Below, piece by piece: positions 36,500 through 44,352 of a DNA stretch of 64,000 nt. The notes under the pieces are model-generated. The model did no database searches. It had not been told where the DNA came from and saw nothing but the letters and a program-made list of their open reading frames with translations. How positions within the stretch are numbered: the stretch's first letter is position 1; each line of letters opens with the position of its first letter. Source of the DNA: Candidatus Methanomethylicaceae archaeon (GTDB taxonomy: Archaea; Thermoproteota; Methanomethylicia; Methanomethylicales; Methanomethylicaceae); assembly GCA_015660995.1 (NCBI GenBank), contig JACTUC010000025.1, positions 24,271 through 88,270 of the forward strand, written 5' to 3'. A program made the translations under genes and the position numbers.

Positions 36500-36940
36500 T
36501 TAAAAATTCCTCTTGCTGCTGACAGTACCTGTGCTGTTCTGGTACCTTCCGGAGTAGGGTTTACTTGAGGAGGAGCCCATTTTGTTGAAGACGACCTGTG
36601 CTATCCGCTCACCCTCTGCGATCTCCACCCTAGAGATCCCCATATTGATAAATGCTAATGTCAATTGCCCTTTAAAGCCAGGATCTATAAAGGCAAAGCT
36701 CCCTACGAGGCCCTCTCTCGCGAAGGAGGAGCGGATATAGATCTGCCCGCATATTGAGGGCCCTATCTCAAGGCGTTCCATAGTGTGGAGCAGGCTCTGC
36801 TTGCCTACGTCAATAGCTGTCGAGGCGCCATTACGCAGATCATAACCAGCAGGGGAGAGAGACTTGTCCGAGAAGGGATCAATCCTGAGCTCTCCGCTGC
36901 ACAAACATTCGAGTATCTCTGCATCTGACAAAATGGTCAT
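36500..36940 (-). CDS. dut: dUTP diphosphatase, archaeal Dcd-like type
   Basis: A 146-residue protein of the dCTP deaminase/dUTPase fold. LSPAGYDLRNG, IRSSFAREGLVGSFAFIDPGFKGQLTL and the C-terminal YSGRYQNSTG are present. The deaminase catalytic Glu (LE in the LTLE motif) is Ala (LTLAF), as expected for archaeal dUTPases of this fold, so I call dUTPase. It removes dUTP and provides dUMP; thymidylate kinase is at 5350-5955. Six bp separate it from the upstream PPC-domain gene. Confidence 0.82.
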   Translation of the reverse strand: MTILSDAEILECLCSGELRIDPFSDKSLSPAGYDLRNGASTAIDVGKQSLLHTMERLEIGPSICGQIYIRSSFAREGLVGSFAFIDPGFKGQLTLAFINMGISRVEIAEGERIAQVVFNKMGSSSSKPYSGRYQNSTGTVSSKRNF

Positions 36941-36946
36941 GGTGGA

Positions 36947-37369
36947 TCACTCGAAATCCAGAATATAAGGCACAGTTACACCGCTCTCAGCTAAGCTTGC
37001 TTCGTATTTTCTAGTCAGTCTCATTTCTGTTGGGATTATCGCGATCTCGCAGAAGACGTCAACGACACCTTCGAGAAGATGACCGACCAATACGCCTTTA
37101 TCACTCCCCGCAGAGACGTGAATGTGCACGAATGGCTCTCCTTTATAGTAGGACAGGTTTCCATTACCCACTGCTTCCATGTGGGTCTTGACTGACTCCT
37201 CCAAGCCCTTTTTGAGGATGAGGCGGCAGCTCTTAAGGGCGCCTATGAAGGAGACAACTATTCCAGAAACCAGCTCTTCATGTTTCATAATGTCTTTGAT
37301 TGAAGAGACCACTTCATCGTCTTCGTCAAGGCGAACAATGAGCACATTGCCAGCACTCTTAGTCTTCAT
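36947..37369 (-). CDS. PPC/DUF296-domain protein
   Basis: A 140-residue protein matching the archaeal DUF296 (PPC) fold: ELVSGIVVSFIGALKSC near residue 35 and PFVHIHVSAGSDKGVLVGHLLEG near residue 80, with histidines positioned as in the trimeric metal-binding core. Archaeal and bacterial members are called DNA-binding by analogy with plant AT-hook PPC proteins; real function is unknown. It heads a two-gene unit with dut. Confidence 0.82.
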   Translation of the reverse strand: MKTKSAGNVLIVRLDEDDEVVSSIKDIMKHEELVSGIVVSFIGALKSCRLILKKGLEESVKTHMEAVGNGNLSYYKGEPFVHIHVSAGSDKGVLVGHLLEGVVDVFCEIAIIPTEMRLTRKYEASLAESGVTVPYILDFE

Positions 37370-37563
37370 GCTGTGAACCTCACTATCACAAATTCATAGC
37401 TTCTTAATATTTTCATGATAGCGATCGCCACTTTCAAGAATAGCCGACTTAACAAGTTATAAATTGATTGACATAATGATAAAAGTTTAAATATTAAGTA
37501 TAAAACAACCTTAGAAGTTAATAGCATAAACTGGCATTATTAGTCAATTTGGGCGGGTAAGAT

Positions 37564-39015
37564 ATGGTGGAACTCTTAAAGAATTATATCAAAGGCGAAT
37601 GGGTCGAGGCAAAGGGGAAGGAGACGCTCGATGTAGTTAATCCGGCCACACTAGAGATCCTGGCCAAGGTTCCCAAGTCAAACAAAGAGGATGTCGAAGC
37701 GGCAATAAAAGCAGCGAAGGAAGCAACTTGGGAGTGGAGGTGCACACCCCCAGCGACAAGGGTGAGGTACTTATACGAATATCGGAGCCTCCTAGACGAG
37801 AATTTTGAAGAGATCGCGGAGATCATTGTTAAGGAAAATGGCAAAACGCTCGACGAGGCTAGAGGAGACATAAAGAGAGGTATTGAAACCGTCGAACTTT
37901 CAACAGGCATCCCAACAATGATGTTGGGCGACATTGAGTGGGATGTTGCGAAGGGGATCGATGAGTCTTATTGCAGGGAGCCGTTGGGCATCTGTGTGGG
38001 GCTTACGCCCTATAATTTCCCTGCAATGATCCCTCTGTGGTTCCTTCCCATGGCGATAGCGTGCGGTAACACCTTCATCCTGAAACCATCGAGCCAGGTT
38101 CCCTTAACTGCTCAAAGGCTGATCCAGCTTGCCGATGAAGCAGGGTTTCCACTAGGTGTCGTAAACCTGGTGAACGGAAGCAGGGATGTGTCCGACGCTC
38201 TTCTTTCAAGCCATGATGTCAAGTCAGTGTCCTTTGTCGGATCATCGGCAGTTGCGAGGCACATTTACAAGAAGGCAGCCGAGACAGGCATGAGGGCGCA
38301 GTGCCAAGGACAAGCGAAGAACTTCATTGTCATAATGCCTGACACAGATATGAAGAATACGATATCCGCGAGCATTACGTCAGCATGTGGATGCACGGGT
38401 CAGAGATGCCTCGCTGGTGAGAATTTTGTTCCAGTTGGGGAGGCATACGAACCTTTCAAGAAAGCATTGTTGGAAGCCGCTTCTAAAGTCAAAGTAGGCT
38501 ATGGCCTGGATTCCGATACCCAGATGGGGCCACTCGCCTCAGAGGGGCAACTTCAGACTGTCTTGAAATACATCCAGAAGGGAATAGATGAGGGAGCCAC
38601 ACTGATTCTTGATGGAAGGAGGGTGAAGAGTGAGAAGTACCCTAGGGGTTATTTCATAGGACCAACCATCTTCGACAATGTTACTCCTAATATGACGATA
38701 TTTAAGGAAGAAATATTCGGCCCAGTAATTGGCATCACGCGGGTAACGACCCTGGACGAGGCAATAAAGTTAGCCAACACCTCAGTTTACGGCAATGCGG
38801 CCGCGATCTTCACCACTAATGGCAAGACAGCGAGAGAGTTCACATATAAGGTCGACGCAGGAAACATTGGCATAAACATCGGTGTCCCAGCGCCCATTGC
38901 CTTCTTCCCATTCGGTGGTTACAAGGAATCTTTCTTTGGGGACCTCCATGGCCAGGGTATGGATGGAGTAGAGTTCTACACACAGAAGAAGATTGCCATC
39001 ACCAGGTGGTTTTAG
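37564..39015 (+). CDS. CoA-acylating methylmalonate-semialdehyde dehydrogenase-like ALDH
   Basis: A 483-residue aldehyde dehydrogenase with LTPYNFPAMIPLWF, the NAD-loop SFVGSSAVARHIY, the catalytic Cys in TGQRCLAGE (about residue 282), and FKEEIFGPV. Closest by eye to the methylmalonate-semialdehyde dehydrogenase group. Most members read GG-AKN in the active-site loop, but here it is QCQGQAKN. Substrate uncertain. A TATA-rich spacer precedes it, and the stop abuts the next start with no spacer. Confidence 0.84.
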   Translation: MVELLKNYIKGEWVEAKGKETLDVVNPATLEILAKVPKSNKEDVEAAIKAAKEATWEWRCTPPATRVRYLYEYRSLLDENFEEIAEIIVKENGKTLDEARGDIKRGIETVELSTGIPTMMLGDIEWDVAKGIDESYCREPLGICVGLTPYNFPAMIPLWFLPMAIACGNTFILKPSSQVPLTAQRLIQLADEAGFPLGVVNLVNGSRDVSDALLSSHDVKSVSFVGSSAVARHIYKKAAETGMRAQCQGQAKNFIVIMPDTDMKNTISASITSACGCTGQRCLAGENFVPVGEAYEPFKKALLEAASKVKVGYGLDSDTQMGPLASEGQLQTVLKYIQKGIDEGATLILDGRRVKSEKYPRGYFIGPTIFDNVTPNMTIFKEEIFGPVIGITRVTTLDEAIKLANTSVYGNAAAIFTTNGKTAREFTYKVDAGNIGINIGVPAPIAFFPFGGYKESFFGDLHGQGMDGVEFYTQKKIAITRWF

Positions 39016-39435
39016 GTGCAGTTGGGTACGTTCGGTGCCATACTGAAGTACGCCATCGAGATCGAGGATACGACATCCAAGTTCTATGATGGCCTCTCCC
39101 AGAAAGCCTTGGAGAATGCAAAGGGGAGCATCTGCGAGTTTTCTGATGCCTCGAAGAAGAATAAGCAGACTTTGGAAAAGACGAGGAGGATGGAGATGCA
39201 GGAGATGATTCTCGAGGCTATAACCGGGATAGACTCTACGAATTACGAAGCAAAATTCGAAATCCCTGACTTTGCGGGAGGGGCGAATAATGCAGTTGGG
39301 ATCGAGCAGAAAGCGTCGTCGTTCTATTTTGACGCATCAAAAAAGCTGGGGTTCCTTCCCAACGCAGCCAGGACCCTTGAGAGGATAGGTAAGGAGAGAG
39401 AGAGCAGGATTGAAAAGATCAGAGCCTTTCTCTGA
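39016..39435 (+). CDS. Ferritin-like fold protein lacking iron ligands
   Basis: A 139-residue helical protein with the rubrerythrin-type repeat: AIEIEDTTSKFYDGLSQKA near residue 12 and AVGIEQKASSFYFDASKKL near residue 95. The metal-binding ExxH motifs that should follow each are missing (KKNKQTLEKTRR, GKERESRIEKI), so it probably binds no diiron centre. GTG start directly at the aldehyde dehydrogenase stop shows tight coupling. A regulatory or scaffolding role is a guess. Confidence 0.65.
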   Translation: MQLGTFGAILKYAIEIEDTTSKFYDGLSQKALENAKGSICEFSDASKKNKQTLEKTRRMEMQEMILEAITGIDSTNYEAKFEIPDFAGGANNAVGIEQKASSFYFDASKKLGFLPNAARTLERIGKERESRIEKIRAFL

Positions 39436-39466
39436 TTTCTTTCTAGCAAATTTATCGAAAGAAGCA

Positions 39467-40195
39467 TTATGCGACCCTGATACTCATAAATTCAGGGTTA
39501 GAACTCCTGAGATTGACCAGATCCACAGCGCGGAGTCTGGAAGATTCAACCTGCTTCAGGTGTTTTCGAGAAGCAATCACTGCCACTTTCAATTCATCGC
39601 TAGTAGGGGCACGGAGGGGGACGCCAGGAACTGGGATATAGCCAGTTATGTGAAAGCGGATATTTGGATCGATCTTTGCAATGTACTTTGCCACTTGTTC
39701 GACTTCAGTTGCTGGGATCATGTGCGGGATAAGCACTGTACTAGCTTCGAGCCTTATTCCCCGATCATAGGCATTCTCAAAGTTACATAAAACCGATTTA
39801 TTGGAGACACCGGTGTACCGCACGTGCAGAGCTTCAACGTAAGCCTTTATGCTCACTGACGCCTCATCGATGAAATCAGGTATGCGTTCTGATCCATTAC
39901 TATGGCCAATTTTTGTAATTGCTCCCAAGTCTTCATGGGCATACATGGCAATAGTCTTCAGATCAGGGTTGATGGTCGGTTCTCCCCCCAAGAAGTGGAC
40001 TCTATGGGGTTTCAGAGCTTCTAGAGCATCGAGGATTTCTTCAGTCCTGAGTATTTTTTCGTGCTCATTTGCCCCAATATTTGCAGCTTTGATCTTGTAC
40101 GCGCATCCAATACAATGGAAATTACAACCAGAATTGTGGACACATACTCTCGGTATATTGCCGAAAACGTTGAAGGTGATCTTAAAAAAGCCCAA
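39467..40195 (-). CDS. Radical SAM protein (PflA-like activating-enzyme type)
   Basis: 242 residues with the radical SAM triad CNFHCIGC near residue 24, FLGGEPTINPDL (the SAM-binding GGE motif), and a glycine-rich SNGS. This matches short activase-like radical SAM proteins. No obvious partner glycyl-radical enzyme is nearby. The gene is preceded by a TATA element and a long inverted repeat (40257-40282). Confidence 0.75.
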   Translation of the reverse strand: MGFFKITFNVFGNIPRVCVHNSGCNFHCIGCAYKIKAANIGANEHEKILRTEEILDALEALKPHRVHFLGGEPTINPDLKTIAMYAHEDLGAITKIGHSNGSERIPDFIDEASVSIKAYVEALHVRYTGVSNKSVLCNFENAYDRGIRLEASTVLIPHMIPATEVEQVAKYIAKIDPNIRFHITGYIPVPGVPLRAPTSDELKVAVIASRKHLKQVESSRLRAVDLVNLRSSNPEFMSIRVA

Positions 40196-40256
40196 ACCAA
40201 AACACCATCAAAATGTGGGAAGTGTTGAATAAAGAATAAGTTTAGCCGGATATAAA

Positions 40257-40282
40257 TATTACTAAAACTGTATTTAGTAATA
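40257..40282. promoter_or_regulatory. 26-bp dyad upstream of the radical SAM gene
   Basis: TATTACTAAA-ACTGTA-TTTAGTAATA is a perfect 10-bp inverted repeat with a 6-bp spacer. It sits beside the minus-strand TATA (ATATTTATATCC, about 40249-40260) of the gene that starts at 40195. It could be an operator, or the 3' stem of the upstream tRNA-Pro transcript. Confidence 0.4.
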
Positions 40283-40316
40283 CTTGGGTTCGAGATCCGA
40301 AGAAATGTTCACGAGA

Positions 40317-40391
40317 TGGGGCTGCCCGGATTCGAACCGGGGTCACGAGGGCCCAAGCCTCGCAGTCTAGACCAAGCTAGCCTACAGCCCC
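40317..40391 (-). tRNA. tRNA-Pro (TGG)
   Basis: Acceptor GGGGCTG/CAGCCCC with discriminator A at 40317, anticodon stem CGAGG/CCTCG, loop CTTGGGC (anticodon TGG), and T-stem CCCGG with loop TTCGAAT. No intron; CCA not encoded. Confidence 0.95.
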
Positions 40392-40487
40392 ATAACGTAA
40401 GAAAGCAGATTGACCCAATTATTATAGATATCGCTCAAAAAAGTTTGGTTTTAAAATAGCTCTAGCATTAACTTGAGCATAATTGCA

Positions 40488-40576
40488 TGGCGCCGGGAGG
40501 GGGATTTGAACCCCCGAGTCCCTATCGAGACACGGGCTTAGCAAGCCAGCCCCCTACCAGGCTAGGGTATCCCGGC
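40488..40576 (-). tRNA. tRNA-Ser (GCT), CCA encoded
   Basis: Class II tRNA: acceptor GCCGGGA/TCCCGGC, discriminator G at 40491 and CCA at 40488-40490, D-stem CCCT/GGGG, anticodon loop TTGCTAA (anticodon GCT), variable stem GTCTC/GGGAC, and T-stem GGGGG/CCCCC. The anticodon stem CTGGC/GCCCG carries a U28-C42 mismatch. No intron. Confidence 0.92.
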
Positions 40577-40621
40577 GTTCATATGAAGAGAGAGAAAGGA
40601 GGGTTAAATATTTTAGCACAG

Positions 40622-40948
40622 AGAAGGTGCGACAGCTCCTATAAAGTGGGAGACCCATACCACAAACCTTTGGGTGGGTCAGCATCCATCCCGTTATCCT
40701 GCGAACGGTGCTGTCCGAGCTTAGAGTTGCTCCCTTCCGGACCTAACCCGGTTCACCCGGTATGCGGGAAACCCATCCCTCCAGATGGGATCACCCCGCT
40801 CCAACATCCCCGCTGGGCGAGACTTCCACGCCAACTTCCCTAGGTTCTATGGCTGGTTTCTCCGCCTCCATAGGTTACTGGCTCCATCATGACGACCGTT
40901 TATGGCGGAGAGGAGGCCGAACCCTCCAGCCCTGCCTGTCGCACCATT
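40622..40948 (-). ncRNA. Signal recognition particle (7S) RNA
   Basis: About 327 nt. The ends pair as GGTGCGACAG (40936-40945) with CTGTCGCACC (40626-40635). The helix 8 core, GGTCCGGAAGGGAGCAACTC, holds the GGAAG tetraloop and flanking bulges that bind SRP54, and the long helix 5 fills the rest. Exact ends are estimated. It lies between ttuA and tRNA-Ser on the same strand, with its own TATA box. Confidence 0.9.
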
Positions 40949-40952
40949 TCAT

Positions 40953-41912
40953 TCATTCAGTGAGGTGATTTATAAAAGTACTATCTATCCCTAACATGGA
41001 GAGGACTTCGCACATCCTACAGACTTCTCGCCCAGTTGGAGAGCCGCATCTGCTGCACCGACGTACTTCTGATTCAACCACCTTGTCTTTGAGAAGATCT
41101 GAGATCCTATCTATGCCCCTTACAACAGAAAATTTGGTTCCGGGATGTCGTACCTCTATGCAATTCAGGATGTCCCTTACCTCATCACGAAGGGAAGCGC
41201 GGACGAGAGGGCACTCGCGCTCATAGAGCGGAAAGCCCTTGAGGTAGGCGTAAGTAGCAATCTCCCGCTCTGGCACATATCGGAGAGGCTTTACCCGAGG
41301 TATGAAACCAGTTCTGGTCGCGACTGGTTTGGCCCCTAGCCGCGCAAGGCGAGAGACGTCGCCCCTTAACACGTTAATCAGCACTGTCTGAGCCTCGTCA
41401 TCGAGATTATGCCCAGTTGCCACCTTTGTCGCGTTTATTCTGCAGGCATAGTCATTGAGGAGGCGCCGCCTAAGGATCCCGCAGAACGTGCAACCGAGAA
41501 GGCCAATCTCCTTCTCCTCCGCTATTTTGCAGATCTCTTCCAGTGAGTGCCCATAAACCTCCTTGAACGTGATGACTCTGTGCTCAATTTTGAGGTCTTT
41601 CGCAACCTTAGCGGAAATCTCAAGACCCTCTTCCCGATAGCCGCTTAGTCCTTCGTCGATTGTAACCGCTATGAGCTCTGCCCCATAGCTTCGCTCTACC
41701 TTTGAAAGGATGTGGATCAGGGCTATGCTGTCTTTTCCTCCTGATAGTGCGACCATAATTCGATCGTCTAGAACAAAGAGCTTCTCTCGTTTGATAGTCT
41801 TGAGAACCGTCCGCTCCACGCTTTTAACAAAACATTTTTTGCAGAGCACATCTCCTGAATGCTGGCGCAAGTAGAATCCGGCTTTCCCGCAGTGGCACAG
41901 GGGAGAGGACAC
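40953..41912 (-). CDS. ttuA: tRNA 2-thiolation enzyme (TtuA/Ncs6/CTU1 family)
   Basis: 319 residues: N-terminal zinc finger (CHCGKAGFYLR...CKKC), PP-loop VALSGGKDSIALIH near residue 53, Fe-S cysteines in LLGCTFCGILRRR, and C-terminal zinc finger (CSRCGSPTG...CRMC). The family adenylates and thiolates uridine 34 or 54 of tRNA, taking sulfur from a ubiquitin-like carrier such as the protein at 24979-25254. Length is normal. Confidence 0.9.
   Translation of the reverse strand: MSSPLCHCGKAGFYLRQHSGDVLCKKCFVKSVERTVLKTIKREKLFVLDDRIMVALSGGKDSIALIHILSKVERSYGAELIAVTIDEGLSGYREEGLEISAKVAKDLKIEHRVITFKEVYGHSLEEICKIAEEKEIGLLGCTFCGILRRRLLNDYACRINATKVATGHNLDDEAQTVLINVLRGDVSRLARLGAKPVATRTGFIPRVKPLRYVPEREIATYAYLKGFPLYERECPLVRASLRDEVRDILNCIEVRHPGTKFSVVRGIDRISDLLKDKVVESEVRRCSRCGSPTGREVCRMCEVLSMLGIDSTFINHLTE
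40969..40978 (-). promoter_or_regulatory. TATA promoter of SRP RNA inside the ttuA 3' end
   Basis: Read on the minus strand, CTTTTATAAA is centred about 26 bp before the SRP RNA 5' end. It overlaps the last codons of the upstream tRNA thiolase gene, so the SRP RNA is expressed independently. Confidence 0.55.
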
Positions 41913-41924
41913 GGCTAGTCACCA

Positions 41925-43094
41925 TTAGCCGAAGTGGACCAGCCCAAAGACGGAGAAACTGAGAACCAGGTTCAGGACAAGTATGGCCAAGCAGCTCCAC
42001 CTCAGTACATTGCTCAGGCGCTGTGACAACTTCTCTTTCTTTATAACGAATTGTAGAAGTATGGCTGAGAAACGATCGCCATCTAAACCTGGAATTGGCA
42101 TCATGTTAATGAGTCCTACGTTTAAAGATAGAAGATATAACCATGAGAATGTTCCCGTAAAGTAGAATGGTAATGTTACTGGGAAATAGGGTGCATTGGG
42201 AGCGAAATAGTTAATACTGTTTATTCCAATGAAAGCTGAGTTCGTTGTTGGATTGGTTCCCAACGAAAAGTTAAGTTGCAATTCTGATCCACTTCTGAGG
42301 ATTGTCAATGGGACGGTGCTGTTAGCTTTAGTAGCGTTTAATACTTGGACAAGAGCCTGCGAGCTGTTAATTGCCGAACCATTGATATCAATTATGGCGT
42401 CCCATGTTTGAAGAACGCCTTGTGCAGGGGTTCCTGCACCCACTTGTACTACAAGAACCCCGCTGGGAGTTGTGCTGTAGAATGGGGAAAGTACAAAAAC
42501 AGCATTGGCAAGAATAACTAATGCAATTATGCCAAGTAGAATGTTAGTGGTTGATCCAGCTGCGTATACCCTAGTCTGGGAGGATTTCTTTGCTTTTACC
42601 AGATCCTGTTCGTCTGGTTCAACGAAAGCACCGGGTATTACTGCTAGAAGGAGGAGACCGGTGTTTTTCACCTTGATGCCCTCCGCTCTTGCTGCCAAGC
42701 CGTGTGAGAGCTCATGCAAGATCATGACAACCGCAACTGAAAACCCGAAGAAGAAGAGGGTATTGAGGTCCAGCGAGATTGTCAGACCAGGTATCAAAGG
42801 GGAGACGGGGGACGCGTTTTCCGTTTTGAAAAACAGGAAGAAGAGGTTTTGAGCCAGTACGTAGGTTATGTAAATTGCGCCTCCAGCGCAGATCGCTATT
42901 CCGAACGTGAAAAAGGCTTTCCATAGTGATTTTCCCAAAGTGCCAAGCCTATATATGAAGTTGTTAAATCTGGTAGTTTTCCACATAACCAGAAAAGGCT
43001 TCACGTCGACGCTCTTCGGGAGGTAATGCCTAATGATGAATAGAAGTGTCCAGAAGACGGCGAATACCCACAGGAATATAATCCAAGACTCCAC
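41925..43094 (-). CDS. Site-2 protease family membrane metallopeptidase
   Basis: A 389-residue M50 protease with about six membrane segments. The zinc motif HELSHG is near residue 126, a PDZ-like domain (about residues 205-285) lies between, and the second metal motif MMPIPGLDGDR is near residue 335. The family cleaves membrane-bound regulators. No anti-sigma-like partner is relevant in archaea; the target is unknown. Confidence 0.86.
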   Translation of the reverse strand: MESWIIFLWVFAVFWTLLFIIRHYLPKSVDVKPFLVMWKTTRFNNFIYRLGTLGKSLWKAFFTFGIAICAGGAIYITYVLAQNLFFLFFKTENASPVSPLIPGLTISLDLNTLFFFGFSVAVVMILHELSHGLAARAEGIKVKNTGLLLLAVIPGAFVEPDEQDLVKAKKSSQTRVYAAGSTTNILLGIIALVILANAVFVLSPFYSTTPSGVLVVQVGAGTPAQGVLQTWDAIIDINGSAINSSQALVQVLNATKANSTVPLTILRSGSELQLNFSLGTNPTTNSAFIGINSINYFAPNAPYFPVTLPFYFTGTFSWLYLLSLNVGLINMMPIPGLDGDRFSAILLQFVIKKEKLSQRLSNVLRWSCLAILVLNLVLSFSVFGLVHFG

Positions 43095-43151
43095 TTTTCC
43101 ACCCTAAACAATATTATGGCTCGTTGATTGAACATTAACTGGTGAGACTCG

Positions 43152-43439
43152 ATGTACATCGTGATTTTTATAACTGTCGGAGAAAGGAGGGAGGCAAAGC
43201 ATATCGCAGAAGCTCTTGCAAAAGGAGGATACGCTGCGTGCGTAAATATTATTGATAATGTCACCTCAATATTCAAGTGGCAGGGGAAGATGGAGAAGGC
43301 GAAGGAGCATCTCCTTGTAATCAAGAGCCTGGAGAGCAGATTGGATGAAATTATAAAAATCGTAAAGCAACTCCATAGCCATACAGTGGCAGAAATCATA
43401 GCTTTTAAGGTTATAGGTGGAATCCAAGGATTACCTTGA
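43152..43439 (+). CDS. cutA: CutA1 divalent-ion tolerance protein
   Basis: A 95-residue trimeric CutA-fold protein with the segments YAACVNIIDNVTSIFKWQGK and AEIIAFKVIGG. The family is linked to copper tolerance in bacteria, but its molecular role is unclear. ATG start; a divergent spacer of about 57 bp separates it from the protease gene. Confidence 0.9.
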   Translation: MYIVIFITVGERREAKHIAEALAKGGYAACVNIIDNVTSIFKWQGKMEKAKEHLLVIKSLESRLDEIIKIVKQLHSHTVAEIIAFKVIGGIQGLP

Positions 43440-43483
43440 ATGGATCACGTCCAGTGTAGAGCTGACCGCCAGGGGCGATAAAA

Positions 43484-44209
43484 ATGGCAAAAAAAGTGTC
43501 AAGGGTATATGAGCAAAGGGAGGTGGTGTATCCGAAAGATCGCTGGAAGATCCTGAAGGGTCTTCGCGAGGTTGCCACACCGATCATGGTCACGCTTGAA
43601 TCCAAAGGTGTAGAGTCTATAGTTCATGGCAGCGTAGCAAGGGGGGATGTCAATAACAAGAGCGACATCGATATTTTCACCCCAGAAACCAACCCCTCCT
43701 ATCTAATTGAGACTGCGATCACCTCAGGGGGGTTTGAAATATCCAGAAGAGAACTGGAACAAGCCACGCCGGCCCATGTGGTAAAGGCATTAATCTACAT
43801 AAACGAGAAGGTGAAGGTCACATTCCCACTCCTTCCACTTAGGAGCAAGGAACGGGATTTTTACAGGTTTGGTGGAGAGATCGGGCTAAAAGAGTTGAGG
43901 GAGGGGGCAAGAGTACCGGGTGTGGACAAGAGGTTGATGATGATTGTTCCTACTGTCTACGGACATCACGAGTACTCTATCATAGACAACAGCGAGGAAG
44001 CCGCAAGAGTGATTGGAGTCAGCCAGGAATTGGTGAAGGAGAGGATCAGGGTACTCACAAGAAGGGATGACATAGGTAGAACCGGAGTATATTACGAGGA
44101 GAGGCTTCAAGATGACGAATCCTTCGAGAGCAAACTTCGGGATCGAATTTCCAGAGACCCTAACTTGAAAAGGCTGTTCCAGCGGCGGGGTCTTGGCTTT
44201 AAATATTGA
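43484..44209 (+). CDS. Archaeal nucleotidyltransferase-domain protein
   Basis: 241 residues with a minimal nucleotidyltransferase motif GSVARGDVNNKSDIDIF near residue 48 (G-S then D-x-D) and a C-terminal region rich in charged residues. The N-terminal YEQREVVYPKDRW and the RRDDIGRTGVYYEER tail fit a conserved archaeal family of unknown substrate. RNA or nucleotide transfer is possible. Confidence 0.75.
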   Translation: MAKKVSRVYEQREVVYPKDRWKILKGLREVATPIMVTLESKGVESIVHGSVARGDVNNKSDIDIFTPETNPSYLIETAITSGGFEISRRELEQATPAHVVKALIYINEKVKVTFPLLPLRSKERDFYRFGGEIGLKELREGARVPGVDKRLMMIVPTVYGHHEYSIIDNSEEAARVIGVSQELVKERIRVLTRRDDIGRTGVYYEERLQDDESFESKLRDRISRDPNLKRLFQRRGLGFKY

Positions 44210-44352
44210 CCTTACACTAGAGAAAGTTTAGGGCGTTTGTGGTAATCCGTTATTGCTGTTCAGCTTCCGTTGGGCGTAGTAGTGCTTGCTCTTGTATCTG
44301 AGGTCCTCTTATAAGGTGAAAATAATAATAGGTTTCTGGATATACCTCCGCT

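Noticed and set aside
36500..36940. dCTP deaminase missing its catalytic glutamate
   Set aside because: The Ala at that place and the REGLVGSFAFIDPG segment match archaeal dUTPases of the same fold, so this is a normal dUTPase, not a broken deaminase.
40487..40843. 118-codon plus-strand frame
   Set aside because: It is antisense to tRNA-Ser and SRP RNA.
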